Assembly (NCBI GenBank): GCA_910576855.1 | Contig: CAJTJP010000001.1 | Location: 169,457-233,456, forward strand | Origin: Erysipelotrichales bacterium | Lineage (GTDB): Bacteria; Bacillota_I; Bacilli_A; Erysipelotrichales; Erysipelotrichaceae | Direction of reading: 5' to 3' | Length of the DNA: 64,000 nucleotides | Shown: positions 27,093 through 37,041 of the stretch, in pieces | Layout of the letters: each line of letters opens with the position of its first letter | Numbering within the stretch: the stretch's first letter is position 1 | The notes under the pieces: generated by a model | The model's database searches: none | What the model was told of the DNA's origin: nothing | The model's input: only the letters and a program-made list of their open reading frames with translations | Position numbers and translations under genes: made by a program

Positions 27093-27918
27093 AACCTTTC
27101 AAAAGGTATCAAAAGAAGAATTTGCTTTACAACAAAAAACATTAAGGGAACAGTTGTGGGAAGTTGCAAATAAGCAGTATATGGAAAGTGTGTCATCTCC
27201 TGCGAAGTTTCAGCATTATTTAAATATACAGAGTATGAGTAGTCATAAGCCAACCAATATCATGATCGGTATGAGCCGTTATCCGAACTTGGGTGAAATG
27301 CACGAAATGCAAACATGGGAAAAAATGGGAAAGACTTATATCAAAAAAGGAGAGCGAGCATTTCATATTTTTAAAGGAGATAAGAATGGATTTTACAACC
27401 CCGTCAAGGTGTTTGAAGAATCGCAGTTACAACGCCGCCCAAAACCCAAAAATATCTTGCAATTTTCACCGAGTGAACAAATAAACCTAATTGCCGGAGG
27501 TACTAAAGTATTAAGCATGGTGGAAAAAGTACAAGAGGGTAAATTGAATGTTTATTATAATCCTCAAAGTAACTTAATTGAGGTTGATAAAACTTTAGAT
27601 ATTCAGAAGATTATACAGGGAATGGTGCGAGAGTATTGTCATAAATCGTATGCCGAACACTACCAGTATGATAGAGAGGAGGCTTCATTCACATGTGATT
27701 GCGCCGCATATATGATGTGCAAAAAACTTGGTATCGAGCCTGATTGTACTTTTTTGAATAATGTACAGCCTTATTTCCATGGCGCAGATGCAAAAGAGGT
27801 TCGTGAGGAGTTAGAGGCTGTTCATAAAACATATAAAAGTTTTAATGACAGAGTCGATAAAAACATCTATCTTGAAAACCTTAAAAATAAAGAGAAAGAG
27901 GTCGAACAAGAAAAATGA
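27061..27918 (+). CDS. ArdC-like antirestriction / ssDNA-binding domain protein
   Basis: 285 residues. The first half matches the ArdC N-terminal domain pattern: FQHYLNIQSMSSHKPTNIM, then QTWEKMGKTYIKKGERAF (about 82-99). The second half contains REYCHKSYAEH near 195 and a cysteine pair, CDCAAYMMCKKLGI, but no clear HExxH zinc protease site. ArdC proteins bind single-stranded DNA and shield incoming plasmid DNA. It starts inside the preceding pcfB-like gene, preceded by AGGAGG, and is followed 11 nt later by virD4. Confidence 0.65.
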   Translation: MPTIEEVLQGKTFQKVSKEEFALQQKTLREQLWEVANKQYMESVSSPAKFQHYLNIQSMSSHKPTNIMIGMSRYPNLGEMHEMQTWEKMGKTYIKKGERAFHIFKGDKNGFYNPVKVFEESQLQRRPKPKNILQFSPSEQINLIAGGTKVLSMVEKVQEGKLNVYYNPQSNLIEVDKTLDIQKIIQGMVREYCHKSYAEHYQYDREEASFTCDCAAYMMCKKLGIEPDCTFLNNVQPYFHGADAKEVREELEAVHKTYKSFNDRVDKNIYLENLKNKEKEVEQEK

Positions 27919-27929
27919 GGTAAAAAGAC

Positions 27930-29729
27930 ATGAATAGAAACGGTAAAACAAATGATATATACCTATTCATGCTAATCATGATTGTACCGATTTCATGGGG
28001 GGCGCTATTAAGCGCTCCCTATCTTGATAAAGGCATGTTTCAGTTTTTAAGCAGCATAAACATCATGCTTGAGAATCCTTTTAGGATTCAATGGTGTCAA
28101 AATACACTGAAAACTCTATTGATATTTTTGCTGATATACTTCTTTGTTTGTGTGTATTTCATCAGTGAAATAAAAAACACACGCAGAAAAGAAGAATATG
28201 GCAGTGCGAAGTGGGCTGATTCCAAAAAGGTCAACAAAAAATATCAATCAAGCGATTCCATGCAAGATAAGATTTTAACACAGCGGATAAGAATGGGACT
28301 TGACGGTAAAATCCATAGACGGAACCTTAATACCATTATAGTCGGTGGATCGGGTTCAGGAAAGACAAGGTTCTATGCGAAGCCTAATCTTATGCAGTGC
28401 AATACAAGTTTTGTTGTGCTAGACCCTAAAGGTGAACTTTTGAAAAGTACAGGAAAACTATTAGAGAAACAAGGATATGGAATTAAGGTTATCAATTTAA
28501 TTGATTTTGATAAATCCGACCAGTACAATCCTTTTTGCTACATTCAAAATGATAATGATATTTTGAAAATGATAAATGGTTTAATCCGCTGTACAACTCC
28601 AAAAAACTCGCAAACAACTGATCCTTTTTGGGAAAAAAGTGAGATTGCATTATTAGAGGCATTGTGCCTTTACTTATATCATGAAGCACCGCCAGACGAA
28701 CAGAATTTCAGTATGGTAATGGAAATGCTGAGTTATGCAGAAGTTAATGAGGAAGACAGTGATTATCATTCTCCGCTTGATATATTGTTCGAGCGGTTGT
28801 CTATGCACAAGCCGAATAGTTTGGCAGTGAAACAATACAAAATCTTTAAACAGGCAACCGGGAAAACCGCAAAATCTATATTGGTTTCTGTCGGTGTCCG
28901 CCTTGCGACTTTTAACTTAGAAAGTATCGCAAAAATCACAAACTCAGATAATTTAGAACTTACTCAACTCGGAGAAAAAAAGATTGCCTTATTCGCAGTC
29001 ATTCCTGATAATGACATGACGTTTAACTTTTTAATCAGTATGTTATACACTCAATTATTTCAAATGTTATATTATCAAGCCGATGTTGTCCACAACGGAG
29101 AATTGCCTGTACCTGTCCATTTCCTAATGGACGAATTTGCTAACGTAGCACTGCCCGATGATTTTGAAAAATTACTGGCTACGATGAGGTCAAGAGGTAT
29201 ATTTGTCAGTATTATAATTCAAAACTTGGCGCAGATAAAATCATTATTCAAAGACAACTGGGAAAGTATTGTAGGTAATTGCGATACTTTAATTTATTTA
29301 GGTGGTAATGAGCAAAGTACACATAAATTCATCAGCGAATACCTCGGTAAAGAAACGCTCGATACGAATACTTATGGTCGTTCGTATGGGCGAAGTGGTA
29401 ACTATTCCACGAATTATCAACAAGCAGGGCGTGAATTATTGACACCCGATGAGGTACGTTTATTAAACAACGATTATGCGCTTGTGTTTATACGAGGCGA
29501 GCGAGCCGTTATGGATCAAAAATACGATATTTTGAAACATCCAAGATTGAGTGATACCACTGATGGCGGAGCAGGAAACTATCACCACAATAATCATCAG
29601 ATTTTTATTGACGATTGGTACAATATTCTACTTCCTGATTTTGATACCTTAAATATTTTCAGTGAGGAAGATTTACAAGAAGTTTTTGAAAAAGAAAAAC
29701 AAAATGGAGGAACTAAAAATGAAATTTAA
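27930..29729 (+). CDS. VirD4/TraG-type conjugative coupling ATPase
   Basis: 599 residues. Two N-terminal TM segments (about 10-27 and 62-80) are followed by a cytoplasmic RecA-like ATPase with Walker A GGSGSGKT (about 137-144), the VLDPKGELL box (about 162-170) and Walker B HFLMDEFANVALP (about 397-409). It recruits the relaxase-DNA complex to the secretion channel. Length and motifs are complete. The small pilin-like gene follows, overlapping its last codons. Confidence 0.9.
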   Translation: MNRNGKTNDIYLFMLIMIVPISWGALLSAPYLDKGMFQFLSSINIMLENPFRIQWCQNTLKTLLIFLLIYFFVCVYFISEIKNTRRKEEYGSAKWADSKKVNKKYQSSDSMQDKILTQRIRMGLDGKIHRRNLNTIIVGGSGSGKTRFYAKPNLMQCNTSFVVLDPKGELLKSTGKLLEKQGYGIKVINLIDFDKSDQYNPFCYIQNDNDILKMINGLIRCTTPKNSQTTDPFWEKSEIALLEALCLYLYHEAPPDEQNFSMVMEMLSYAEVNEEDSDYHSPLDILFERLSMHKPNSLAVKQYKIFKQATGKTAKSILVSVGVRLATFNLESIAKITNSDNLELTQLGEKKIALFAVIPDNDMTFNFLISMLYTQLFQMLYYQADVVHNGELPVPVHFLMDEFANVALPDDFEKLLATMRSRGIFVSIIIQNLAQIKSLFKDNWESIVGNCDTLIYLGGNEQSTHKFISEYLGKETLDTNTYGRSYGRSGNYSTNYQQAGRELLTPDEVRLLNNDYALVFIRGERAVMDQKYDILKHPRLSDTTDGGAGNYHHNNHQIFIDDWYNILLPDFDTLNIFSEEDLQEVFEKEKQNGGTKNEI

Positions 29730-30027
29730 TTATAAAAAAATGTGCATGTATGCTTATATTATGTTCGTTATGGTATGTAACTTTGCCGTGCAGGTTATGG
29801 CAAAAGAAGGAGGAGGTGATCCACTCGTAGCGATTGATAATTTGAGTACATTTATATTTTCAGTGATTCGTGCGATTGGAATTGTAATTTTAGGCTTAGG
29901 TGTCGTTCAGTTTGGTATGGCATTGAAATCGCATGACCCCAGTCAGCGAGCAAATGGACTGTTGGGCATCGCAGGTGGCTTGATGATAACATTCGCAAAA
30001 AATATTATTGATTTAATCATCGGCTAA
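29719..30027 (+). CDS. Small two-TM conjugal protein (pilin-like, Maff2/VirB2 position)
   Basis: 102 residues. A signal-like first segment (about 8-28) is followed by two hydrophobic helices (about 48-70 and 84-100) separated by KSHDPSQRANG. This layout is typical of the small channel-subunit or pilin-like proteins between virD4 and virB6 in Tn1549-family elements. Start at ATG 29719 after GGAGGAAC; the longer ORF from 29662 runs inside the VirD4 gene in another frame. Confidence 0.6.
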   Translation: MKFNYKKMCMYAYIMFVMVCNFAVQVMAKEGGGDPLVAIDNLSTFIFSVIRAIGIVILGLGVVQFGMALKSHDPSQRANGLLGIAGGLMITFAKNIIDLIIG

Positions 30028-30060
30028 GAGCAAATAAAAAAAGAAAAGAGGTGATAAAAC

Positions 30061-30894
30061 ATGATTGGTGCGATTATAGACCAATTACGAGAAGCATTGG
30101 AAACTTGGAATGAAAAATTGGCGGAAATATGGGTGTTATTGACACAATCACCAGCGGAGTTTAAAGGCGGGCATATATGGAATGTCATCGAAGATGTACA
30201 TGGTGCTTTGACGGCGATAGGATTAAGTTTATTAGTTCTATTTTTTGTTATAGGTATGGTGCAAACTTGCTTGAGTTATCAAGAAGTAAAACGACCGGAA
30301 CAGGCAGTGAAACTATTCTTGCGTTTCGTCATTTCAAGAGCGATTGTTGTTTACGGTTTAGATATCATGTTAAAGATATATGAAATCGTACAAGGTATGT
30401 TATCTGCGGTTATTGCCAAAGTTGGATTGACTCCTGCGAATAATATCTTATTACCAGACGAAGTAATAACGGCAATAGAAGATTGCGGATTTTTTGAAAG
30501 CATAGCATTATACGCACTCTCTTTAATTGGCGGATTATTCATCACAATTATAGCATTCGTGATTATATTGACTGTTTATGGGCGGTTTTTTAAATTGTTT
30601 TTATATACCGCGGTTTCCCCTGTGCCTCTTTCTACGTCTGCAAGTGAAAAGACGCAGCATATCGCTGTATCGTTTATTAAATCTTATACAGGAGTATGCT
30701 TAGAGGGATTGATCGTAATGTTATCGTGTGTGATATACACTGCTTTTGCAACGAGTCCTCCGGGAGTGAACACGGATTCAAGTGCGAGTGGTATGGTATG
30801 GGTATATTTAGGAGAATTGATTTTTAATATGTTGATATTGGTTGGCATTGTGAAAGCAAGCGACCACACGGTAAAAGAAATGATGGGTTTATAA
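30061..30894 (+). CDS. VirB6/TrbL-like polytopic conjugation membrane protein
   Basis: 277 residues with about six hydrophobic segments (near 52-74, 88-103, 150-175, 178-200, 216-235, 248-265). The central SPVPLSTSASEKTQHIAVSF loop is typical of inner-channel proteins of this family. It probably forms the membrane channel with the pilin-like protein and VirB4. Good ribosome binding site GAGGTGAT. No catalytic motif. Confidence 0.7.
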   Translation: MIGAIIDQLREALETWNEKLAEIWVLLTQSPAEFKGGHIWNVIEDVHGALTAIGLSLLVLFFVIGMVQTCLSYQEVKRPEQAVKLFLRFVISRAIVVYGLDIMLKIYEIVQGMLSAVIAKVGLTPANNILLPDEVITAIEDCGFFESIALYALSLIGGLFITIIAFVIILTVYGRFFKLFLYTAVSPVPLSTSASEKTQHIAVSFIKSYTGVCLEGLIVMLSCVIYTAFATSPPGVNTDSSASGMVWVYLGELIFNMLILVGIVKASDHTVKEMMGL

Positions 30895-30907
30895 GGAGGA
30901 AAAAAAT

Positions 30908-31297
30908 ATGCAAGGAATGAAATTAACCGTCGAAGATATGTTTTATGACTTGGAGTTTTTAGACAGTGCTTATCAATTGGCATTGGTGAAAGGTCTAATG
31001 GACTTAAATTATTTGAGCGATTCGCCTTTAAGATTAAATTTAGGTAATTCAAAACATAAAAGGGAGTTAAAGAACGCATTTTTAAAACCTTTAAAGGCAA
31101 GCCAAATAAGAGAACTCATGTCGTTCATAGTCAAAGAAACGAAAGATAATTTTCAATATGACGCTTTTAAAAGAATCCATTCAAGATATTTGAGATGGGC
31201 AAAGCAGATAGAATCATATGATAAGGCGCAAAAGAAAAAATTAGATACAAGATACAAAAGATCGGAGTCGATAAAAAATGGAAGTCAAAATAAATAA
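30908..31297 (+). CDS. Conserved ICE protein of unknown function
   Basis: 129 residues, soluble and helical, with an acidic first half and a very basic C-terminus (KKKLDTRYKRSESIKN). There is no signal peptide or TM segment and no recognised family. It sits between the virB6-like gene and prgI within the transfer operon, with a strong AAGGAGG and a 20-bp overlap with prgI. A structural or regulatory role in transfer is likely from position only. Confidence 0.6.
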   Translation: MQGMKLTVEDMFYDLEFLDSAYQLALVKGLMDLNYLSDSPLRLNLGNSKHKRELKNAFLKPLKASQIRELMSFIVKETKDNFQYDAFKRIHSRYLRWAKQIESYDKAQKKKLDTRYKRSESIKNGSQNK

Positions 31298-31670
31298 AGA
31301 AATCCGCAATTATACTGAAAGTATTATGTTTGGATTATCGCTCCGGCAATGTATCTATTCAATTCTTGCTTGTATCGTTGCGATGATTGTGTATTTCTCA
31401 TGTATTCATCGTTTTGGCACAGAAATAACAAGTTGGTTATGTATGCTTGGGGCTGTTCCGTTCGCAGCACTTGGCTTTGTAACCTACCAAGAAATGACCG
31501 CCGAAAAAATAGTGAGTGTAGCAATTCGCTCATTTTTTCTGTCATCACGAAAACTGATAAGCAGACCAACGAATGTTTATTATTTGTCTGTAAAAGATTA
31601 TATCGAAAAAAATATAAAGGAGGATATGAAACATGATAAAAAGTCTTGCCAAATTAAAAAAGCAAAATAA
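31278..31670 (+). CDS. PrgI-family (VirB3-like) transfer protein
   Basis: 130 residues. The start VKINKEIRNYTESIMFGLSL followed by two TM segments (about 24-44 and 50-70) is the PrgI pattern. The C-terminal part continues into a short tail. PrgI is the VirB3 counterpart and always lies next to virB4, as here (38-bp overlap). It overlaps the preceding gene by 20 bp. Confidence 0.8.
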   Translation: MEVKINKEIRNYTESIMFGLSLRQCIYSILACIVAMIVYFSCIHRFGTEITSWLCMLGAVPFAALGFVTYQEMTAEKIVSVAIRSFFLSSRKLISRPTNVYYLSVKDYIEKNIKEDMKHDKKSCQIKKAK

Positions 31671-33957
31671 GGAAAAATTTAAAATCCCACGTTCTGCTCA
31701 AGACATTATTGATATTGATGTGATATATAAGGACGGCATTTTTCAGAAAGGCAAAAACTATTCAAAGGTATTTCGTTTTGAAGATATCAATTATTCGATT
31801 GCTTCTAAAGACGATAAGATGGGATTGTTTCTTGATTACAGTGAATTACTGAACTCATTCGATAGCAGCGCATTGGTTAAAATCACAATCAACAATCGTA
31901 AAATCGACTTGTCGGATTTCAAAGATAACGTGCTGATTAAATTACAGAATGATCCGTTAGATGAATATCGAGAGGAATACAATACGATGTTGTATGATAA
32001 AATCAAAGATACCGATGAAATTGTACAAGAGAAGTATATTACAATTACGATTTACAGAAACAATATCATAGAAGCACGTTCGGCATTCAATAGATACAAC
32101 AGTGAATTGAGCAAGCATTTTTCAAAATTGGGAACACGTTTTCAAGCATTGGACACACAAGAGCGATTGAAACTGCTACATGATTTTTATCGGAGCGGAC
32201 AAGAGGAGCATTTTCAATTTGATATGAATGACTCGGCATACAAAGGGCATTCATTTAAGGACGCAATTTGTCCGATTGCTCCAATATTCAAACACAAATA
32301 CTTTCAACTCGACGAAAAATATGGTCGAGTTTTATATTTAAACAATTATGCGAATTATATCAAGGATAATTTCATTTCTGAATTGTGTAATCTAAACAAG
32401 AATATGATGTATTCAATGGACTTAATCAGTGTGCCAACGGATGAAGCAGTGAAAGAAATTGAGCGAAAACTGTTAGGTGTAGAAACAAACATCACAAATT
32501 GGCAACGACGTCAAAACGCAAACAATAACTTTTCTGCGGTCATTCCTTATGATATGGAATTACAGCGAAAGGAAAGTAAGGAATACTTAGATGACTTGAC
32601 AACGAGGGATCAAAAGATGATGTTTGCATGTATCACTGTAACTCATTTAGCAGACAGTTTAGAGGAACTAGAGCGAGATAGTGAAACACTCATGAGTATC
32701 GCCCGAAAATTTATGTGTGAATTGACACCGCTTGCTTTTTCAAGCCGTCAACTTGACGGTTTGACCTCATGTTTACCTATCGGCAGAAACAAATTAAATA
32801 TCATGCGGACTTTATTGACGGAAAGTGTTGCGGTTTTTATTCCGTTCAGAGCGCAAGAAATCATGGATAAAAAGGGAATATGGTTAGGACAAAATGCAAT
32901 CACGAATAATCTGATTATGTGCAATAGAGAACTTCTACAAAATCCTAATACCTTTGTTTTCGGTGTCCCCGGTTCAGGAAAATCATTCTTAACAAAAGAA
33001 TTGATTGAATTTATAGCATTGGCAACAAAGGATGACATTATCATATGCGATCCGGAGGGAGAATATAGTGCCTTGGTGCGTGAACTCGGTGGACAGGTTC
33101 ATGAATTATATGCAGGAAGTAACGACCATTTAAATGCAATGGATATGGAAGAAGGTTATGGAGAAAGCGGGAATCCTGTTGGGGATAAATCACAGTTTAT
33201 CATGAGTTTACTAGACCAAAATAGTAAAAACGGTATCAGCGAAGAGGAAGAAAGTATAATTGATCGCTGTGTAACAGAAACCTATCGGCGATGTGAAGAA
33301 ACCAAAGAAATTCCAACATTGAAGATTCTTAGAATGATTATGCTGGAGCAACCGGAACGTCAAGCAAAAAGCCTTGCGTTGAAATTAGAACTATTTACTG
33401 AGGGAAACCTTAATATTTTTGCACAGCCGACGAATGTGGAACGTACCAATCGAATCACTTCGTTTGATATCAGAAAAATGCAAAAGCAGTTGAAGAAATT
33501 CGGTTTAAGTGTAATTACGGACACTATGATAAATCGAGTAAATCGAAATTGGCAGATGGGCAGACGCACCCATCTTTTTTATGACGAAATTCATGTCATT
33601 TTTGAGAATGAAACAGCGGCGGAGTTTTTGGATTGTGCATGGAGGCAATTCAGAAAAAGAGACGCTTATCCGACAGGAATTACGCAAAATGTTCGTTATT
33701 TATTAAACAGTGAAAAAGGCAGCACTATGCTGTCCAACAGCGAATTAGTCATCATGCTCAATCAATCATATCAGGATCGGGAGCAATTAGGGGAACTGTT
33801 GAATATAAGTAGTGAGCAGATGAACTATATCACGAATGCGAAAGAGGGTTGCGGGCTGATACGATATGGCGGTGCCGTTGTGCCTTTTATCAATTCATTT
33901 CCTAAAAATACAAAACTATATCGTTTGATGACAACCAAACCAAAAGATAATGACTAA
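31633..33957 (+). CDS. VirB4-type conjugation ATPase
   Basis: 774 residues. The N-terminal TraE/VirB4 domain is followed by an ATPase domain with Walker A GVPGSGKSFL (about 443-452), IICDPEGEYSAL (about 472) and Walker B HLFYDEIHVIF (about 646-656). It powers the type IV secretion channel. Full length for Gram-positive members. It starts inside prgI, preceded by AGGAGG, and is followed 12 nt later by the next operon gene. Confidence 0.9.
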   Translation: MIKSLAKLKKQNKEKFKIPRSAQDIIDIDVIYKDGIFQKGKNYSKVFRFEDINYSIASKDDKMGLFLDYSELLNSFDSSALVKITINNRKIDLSDFKDNVLIKLQNDPLDEYREEYNTMLYDKIKDTDEIVQEKYITITIYRNNIIEARSAFNRYNSELSKHFSKLGTRFQALDTQERLKLLHDFYRSGQEEHFQFDMNDSAYKGHSFKDAICPIAPIFKHKYFQLDEKYGRVLYLNNYANYIKDNFISELCNLNKNMMYSMDLISVPTDEAVKEIERKLLGVETNITNWQRRQNANNNFSAVIPYDMELQRKESKEYLDDLTTRDQKMMFACITVTHLADSLEELERDSETLMSIARKFMCELTPLAFSSRQLDGLTSCLPIGRNKLNIMRTLLTESVAVFIPFRAQEIMDKKGIWLGQNAITNNLIMCNRELLQNPNTFVFGVPGSGKSFLTKELIEFIALATKDDIIICDPEGEYSALVRELGGQVHELYAGSNDHLNAMDMEEGYGESGNPVGDKSQFIMSLLDQNSKNGISEEEESIIDRCVTETYRRCEETKEIPTLKILRMIMLEQPERQAKSLALKLELFTEGNLNIFAQPTNVERTNRITSFDIRKMQKQLKKFGLSVITDTMINRVNRNWQMGRRTHLFYDEIHVIFENETAAEFLDCAWRQFRKRDAYPTGITQNVRYLLNSEKGSTMLSNSELVIMLNQSYQDREQLGELLNISSEQMNYITNAKEGCGLIRYGGAVVPFINSFPKNTKLYRLMTTKPKDND

Positions 33958-33969
33958 TAAGGAGGCTAT

Positions 33970-34677
33970 ATGAAAAAGAGCAAAGTGAAAAAGAACGAAA
34001 TACAAAAGTGTTTAGCCTATCTAAAAGAGAATATGGCAAAAAGTGATGATGTTGAACAATTAGTGAAGTACGTCAATAAACTTGACACGGAATATCAATC
34101 ATTTTTAGCCGACTTCCAAGAACTGAAAGAAAGCGTGAATCGGCTTCAAGAGGGAAAGCCTAAGCGGCTGTTCAATTATGCTCTCGGTGCAGTTGAACAT
34201 CGAGTAAACCATATGAAAAAACAAAGGCAAGAAGTACGAAAAGAAACTTTGTCATATCTTAAATGGAATGTTCATTGCTATAAAAACAAGATTGCAGTGA
34301 AAACAAGTGATACTTTAAAGTTAAGCGAAAAGTTAAATGGCTTAAGAGATTCATTAGTAAAAGTATCAAATGCTATCACAGGGTTCACCTTGCAGTTTGG
34401 AAGGGTTGTTGAGGACGGTAGGGCTACTAAAAATTCGATTAAAAAACTAATCGGAGTAAAGACGCAAAAGCAAGACGGAGATAAAGTAAATGCGATACAT
34501 AAACTGCTAATCAATTCTTCTATTTGTGTGATGAAAATGCAAAATCATACAGAGAACGCAATCCGCAGACTTAATAACATGCAACGCCAATCAGTGCATA
34601 TCAAATTACAACAACAGGCACAAGCAGATAAAAAACATATAGGAAAAGCAAAAGTACAAGTACAAGAAAGAGGTTAA
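33970..34677 (+). CDS. Helical coiled-coil ICE protein (DUF6674-like)
   Basis: 235 residues, almost all helical, Lys/Glu-rich, with coiled-coil propensity around 40-110. There is no signal peptide or TM. The pattern IQKCLAYLKENM...LVKYVNKLD, then a long helix, resembles the DUF6674 proteins I recall at this place in Tn1549-like elements; this is a tentative match. AAGGAGG precedes the ATG. Operon position between virB4 and the DUF6075-like gene suggests a transfer role. Confidence 0.6.
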   Translation: MKKSKVKKNEIQKCLAYLKENMAKSDDVEQLVKYVNKLDTEYQSFLADFQELKESVNRLQEGKPKRLFNYALGAVEHRVNHMKKQRQEVRKETLSYLKWNVHCYKNKIAVKTSDTLKLSEKLNGLRDSLVKVSNAITGFTLQFGRVVEDGRATKNSIKKLIGVKTQKQDGDKVNAIHKLLINSSICVMKMQNHTENAIRRLNNMQRQSVHIKLQQQAQADKKHIGKAKVQVQERG

Positions 34678-34684
34678 AGAAACT

Positions 34685-35065
34685 ATGAAATTTTTAAACA
34701 AGCAACATCAGTCTTTTTATTATAACAGTTTGAATCACAGTAAAGTAAAGGATGTATACCATAAAGCATTGTTTTATACACTTGGAACGTGCGAGGATAC
34801 AAGAAAACGTATTCAAGAAATTTATGATTTCAACACGAGATGTATTCATACGGAAATACTGGAAAAAGGGTGGCAAACATCAGGCTCTCGTCGAGCCTGT
34901 TTGCTTGCATTTAATCTATTTAACGGTTATATGAGTAATGATCCTTGCGACAGTACCCCTTATTATTTGTTCTGCGACAGCAACGCAGAGTATTATTTTG
35001 AAGCAATTAAATTGAGATATCCTGAGTACACACAACAGAAACAGCAAGAATATGAAAGATGTTAA
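34685..35065 (+). CDS. DUF6075-like small ICE protein
   Basis: 126 residues. Features are FLNKQHQSFYYNSL, HKALFYTLGTCEDTR, LEKGWQTSGSRRACLLAFN (about 58-76) and the end LRYPEY, a set I associate with DUF6075 proteins of Gram-positive ICEs. Function unknown, soluble. It follows the previous gene by 7 nt and overlaps the wall-hydrolase gene by 14 bp, so it belongs to the transfer operon. Confidence 0.6.
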   Translation: MKFLNKQHQSFYYNSLNHSKVKDVYHKALFYTLGTCEDTRKRIQEIYDFNTRCIHTEILEKGWQTSGSRRACLLAFNLFNGYMSNDPCDSTPYYLFCDSNAEYYFEAIKLRYPEYTQQKQQEYERC

Positions 35066-36692
35066 AACCAAAGCAGAAGTATCAAAACGCATAAAAAAAT
35101 TGGAGCGAAAAGAGGAGGTAAAAACTTTTCTCTTTAACTTATCAGTGAATGCAACAGAACGTGTAAAATGCAAAGAGGAGCGGACAGATGACAGATCCGC
35201 TCCGGACATGGTTATAAAAGGCGGTACTACATCAGCCAAAGAAGTTTTGTTTCGTGCGAAACAAGCGCAGCTGCGCCACCACAAACAAAAACTGAAAAGC
35301 ATGAGGGCAACAGAGAATGAAAGGGATAAAAAGATATCTGCTATACAGCAAGAGCAATATCATGAAAACACACAAGATAACGCATTGACAGAGATAGCAA
35401 AAGACAGGCAATATAATGCGGAAATCAAACAAAAAAGCATACATAAAAGCGAGGCGAAAACAAAGGCTTATATTAAGAAATCCGCTAAATTAGAAAAGGT
35501 TAATCCCACAAGACAGCGCTATGCTAAGGCTAAAAATGCAGAATTGGCGAACCATGCTCAACAAGCAATAAAAAAGAAAACATACATAAAACAAGCGAAA
35601 GATAAAATTAAGACTGGTGCTTATCACAAATTCCGTTTTTCCAACATCGTAAAAGGTACTGGGAAAAGTATAATGAAATTAAGTAAAATTCCCTTTCAAA
35701 TACAACGTATCATCGGTATCGGGATGTTTGGGATGGTGCTAATCGTGCTTATCTTTTTTATATCGCTGCTTAGTGTACTTTCTAATGATACGCCTGTTGA
35801 AACCTCAAAGCAGCCTTTGAGTCAGGAAGTGTTAAGTTATCGTGATAAGATTTCTCATTATGCAGGCGAATATGAAGTTGAGCAGTACATACCTTTGATA
35901 CAGGCGGTCATGATGCAAGAAAGTGGTGGGATAGGTAACGATCCTATGCAAGCGAGCGAATGCTCTTACAACGTAAAATTTCCTAATGGCATTACCGATC
36001 CTGATTATTCTCTTGAAATAGGAATCAAATATTTTGCGGAGTGCTTGAAAAAAGCAGACGTAAAAAACAATAGCGATATAAAGCAAATATCACTGGCACT
36101 TCAAGGATATAATTATGGAATTGCTTATATTGACTGGGCAGTGAAGAATTTCGGAGGATATACGAAAGCAAATGCGACCGTATATTCTGATGAAATGAAA
36201 GCGAAACTTAAGATAAATACCTATGGCGATATTGACTATGTACCTCATGTACTGCAATATTACCATATCGGCGAGATAGTGCCTATCGCATTATCACAGG
36301 TAGGCAATGTAGGGGGCAAACCATACTGGTCGTGGTATGGCTATCCTCACAGAGTAGAATGGTGTGCCTGTTTTGTATCTTGGGTATTTAATGAGGCGGG
36401 ATTACTGGATCAAGGCGTTGTGCCAAAGTTTTCTAATTGTGAAACAGGCATTAAGTGGTTTAAAGAGCATAAGCAATGGAAAGGTCGTTCCACTATACCC
36501 GAATCGGAGTACATCATTTTCTTTGATTTTAATCGAGATGGAAAGAGCGACCATGTTGGAATTGTTGTAAAAGTCGAGGGAAACCGTATCTATACGATTG
36601 AGGGTAATTCTACGGGAGATGAATGTCGTCAGCAATCCTACGAAGTTTATAGTCTATATATTGTAGGTTATGGATTGATAGAACAAAAATAG
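35052..36692 (+). CDS. Bifunctional lysozyme-like/CHAP cell-wall hydrolase (VirB1-like)
   Basis: 546 residues. A long basic cytoplasmic N-terminus (1-218) precedes a single TM (about 220-246). Outside lies a lysozyme-like transglycosylase domain (about 262-400; MMQESGG carries the catalytic Glu; GYNYGIAYIDW). A CHAP amidase domain follows (about 420-546; Cys in VEWCACFVSW, His in SDHVGIVVKV). It cuts peptidoglycan to let the conjugation channel through. Domain order matches CD1108-type proteins of clostridial ICEs. Last gene of the forward transfer block. The start lacks a clear ribosome binding site and relies on coupling to the gene it overlaps. Confidence 0.85.
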   Translation: MKDVKTKAEVSKRIKKLERKEEVKTFLFNLSVNATERVKCKEERTDDRSAPDMVIKGGTTSAKEVLFRAKQAQLRHHKQKLKSMRATENERDKKISAIQQEQYHENTQDNALTEIAKDRQYNAEIKQKSIHKSEAKTKAYIKKSAKLEKVNPTRQRYAKAKNAELANHAQQAIKKKTYIKQAKDKIKTGAYHKFRFSNIVKGTGKSIMKLSKIPFQIQRIIGIGMFGMVLIVLIFFISLLSVLSNDTPVETSKQPLSQEVLSYRDKISHYAGEYEVEQYIPLIQAVMMQESGGIGNDPMQASECSYNVKFPNGITDPDYSLEIGIKYFAECLKKADVKNNSDIKQISLALQGYNYGIAYIDWAVKNFGGYTKANATVYSDEMKAKLKINTYGDIDYVPHVLQYYHIGEIVPIALSQVGNVGGKPYWSWYGYPHRVEWCACFVSWVFNEAGLLDQGVVPKFSNCETGIKWFKEHKQWKGRSTIPESEYIIFFDFNRDGKSDHVGIVVKVEGNRIYTIEGNSTGDECRQQSYEVYSLYIVGYGLIEQK

Positions 36693-36917
36693 GGTTAAAA
36701 CAATACACAACATGACTTAATGACACTGTGCACCAAGATATGGTTAAGTATTTTGAAAGTAATAAAAAGCAACGCCACAAAGAATCAATAGAACGCTAAC
36801 ATTAGAAAGAAATTCATTTAATTTTCCTATGTCTAAAAAAACATGATTTAAGGGTGTGTTATGATTTGCGAATTTGCTGATGAATTGAAATACAAGGGCT
36901 AAAGTTCTTAATTCTCA

Positions 36918-37036
36918 TTGACAATCATCTGCCATTCTGTTAGACTAAGCCTAACACTAGCGATGCAATTACGTATCTCCCTGATTGCTAGTTGTTAAAC
37001 GATAAAGCACTTATTTTTATAATAAGTGCTTTGGTT
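36918..37036 (+). ncRNA. Candidate small RNA
   Basis: TTGACA (36918-36923) and TAGACT (36941-36946), 17 nt apart, predict a start near 36953 with no ORF downstream. The transcript would contain AACACTAGC / GCTAGTTGTT (36953-36996, one bulge) and end at the perfect 12-bp hairpin 37004-37015 / 37021-37032. The U-run after that hairpin is imperfect (TTTGGTTTAT). The remaining part of the gap, 36693-36917, shows nothing else convincing. Confidence 0.4.
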
Positions 37037-37040
37037 TATA
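37004..37040. terminator. Hairpin terminator, bidirectional
   Basis: AAAGCACTTATT / AATAAGTGCTTT perfect 12-bp stem with a 5-nt loop, usable from both strands. Confidence 0.6.
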
Positions 37041-37041
37041 T

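Noticed and set aside
26633..27253. 206-aa reverse-strand ORF
   Set aside because: It lies antisense to pcfB and the ArdC-like gene, is rich in Phe/Cys/Leu from A-rich sense codons, and has no start signal.
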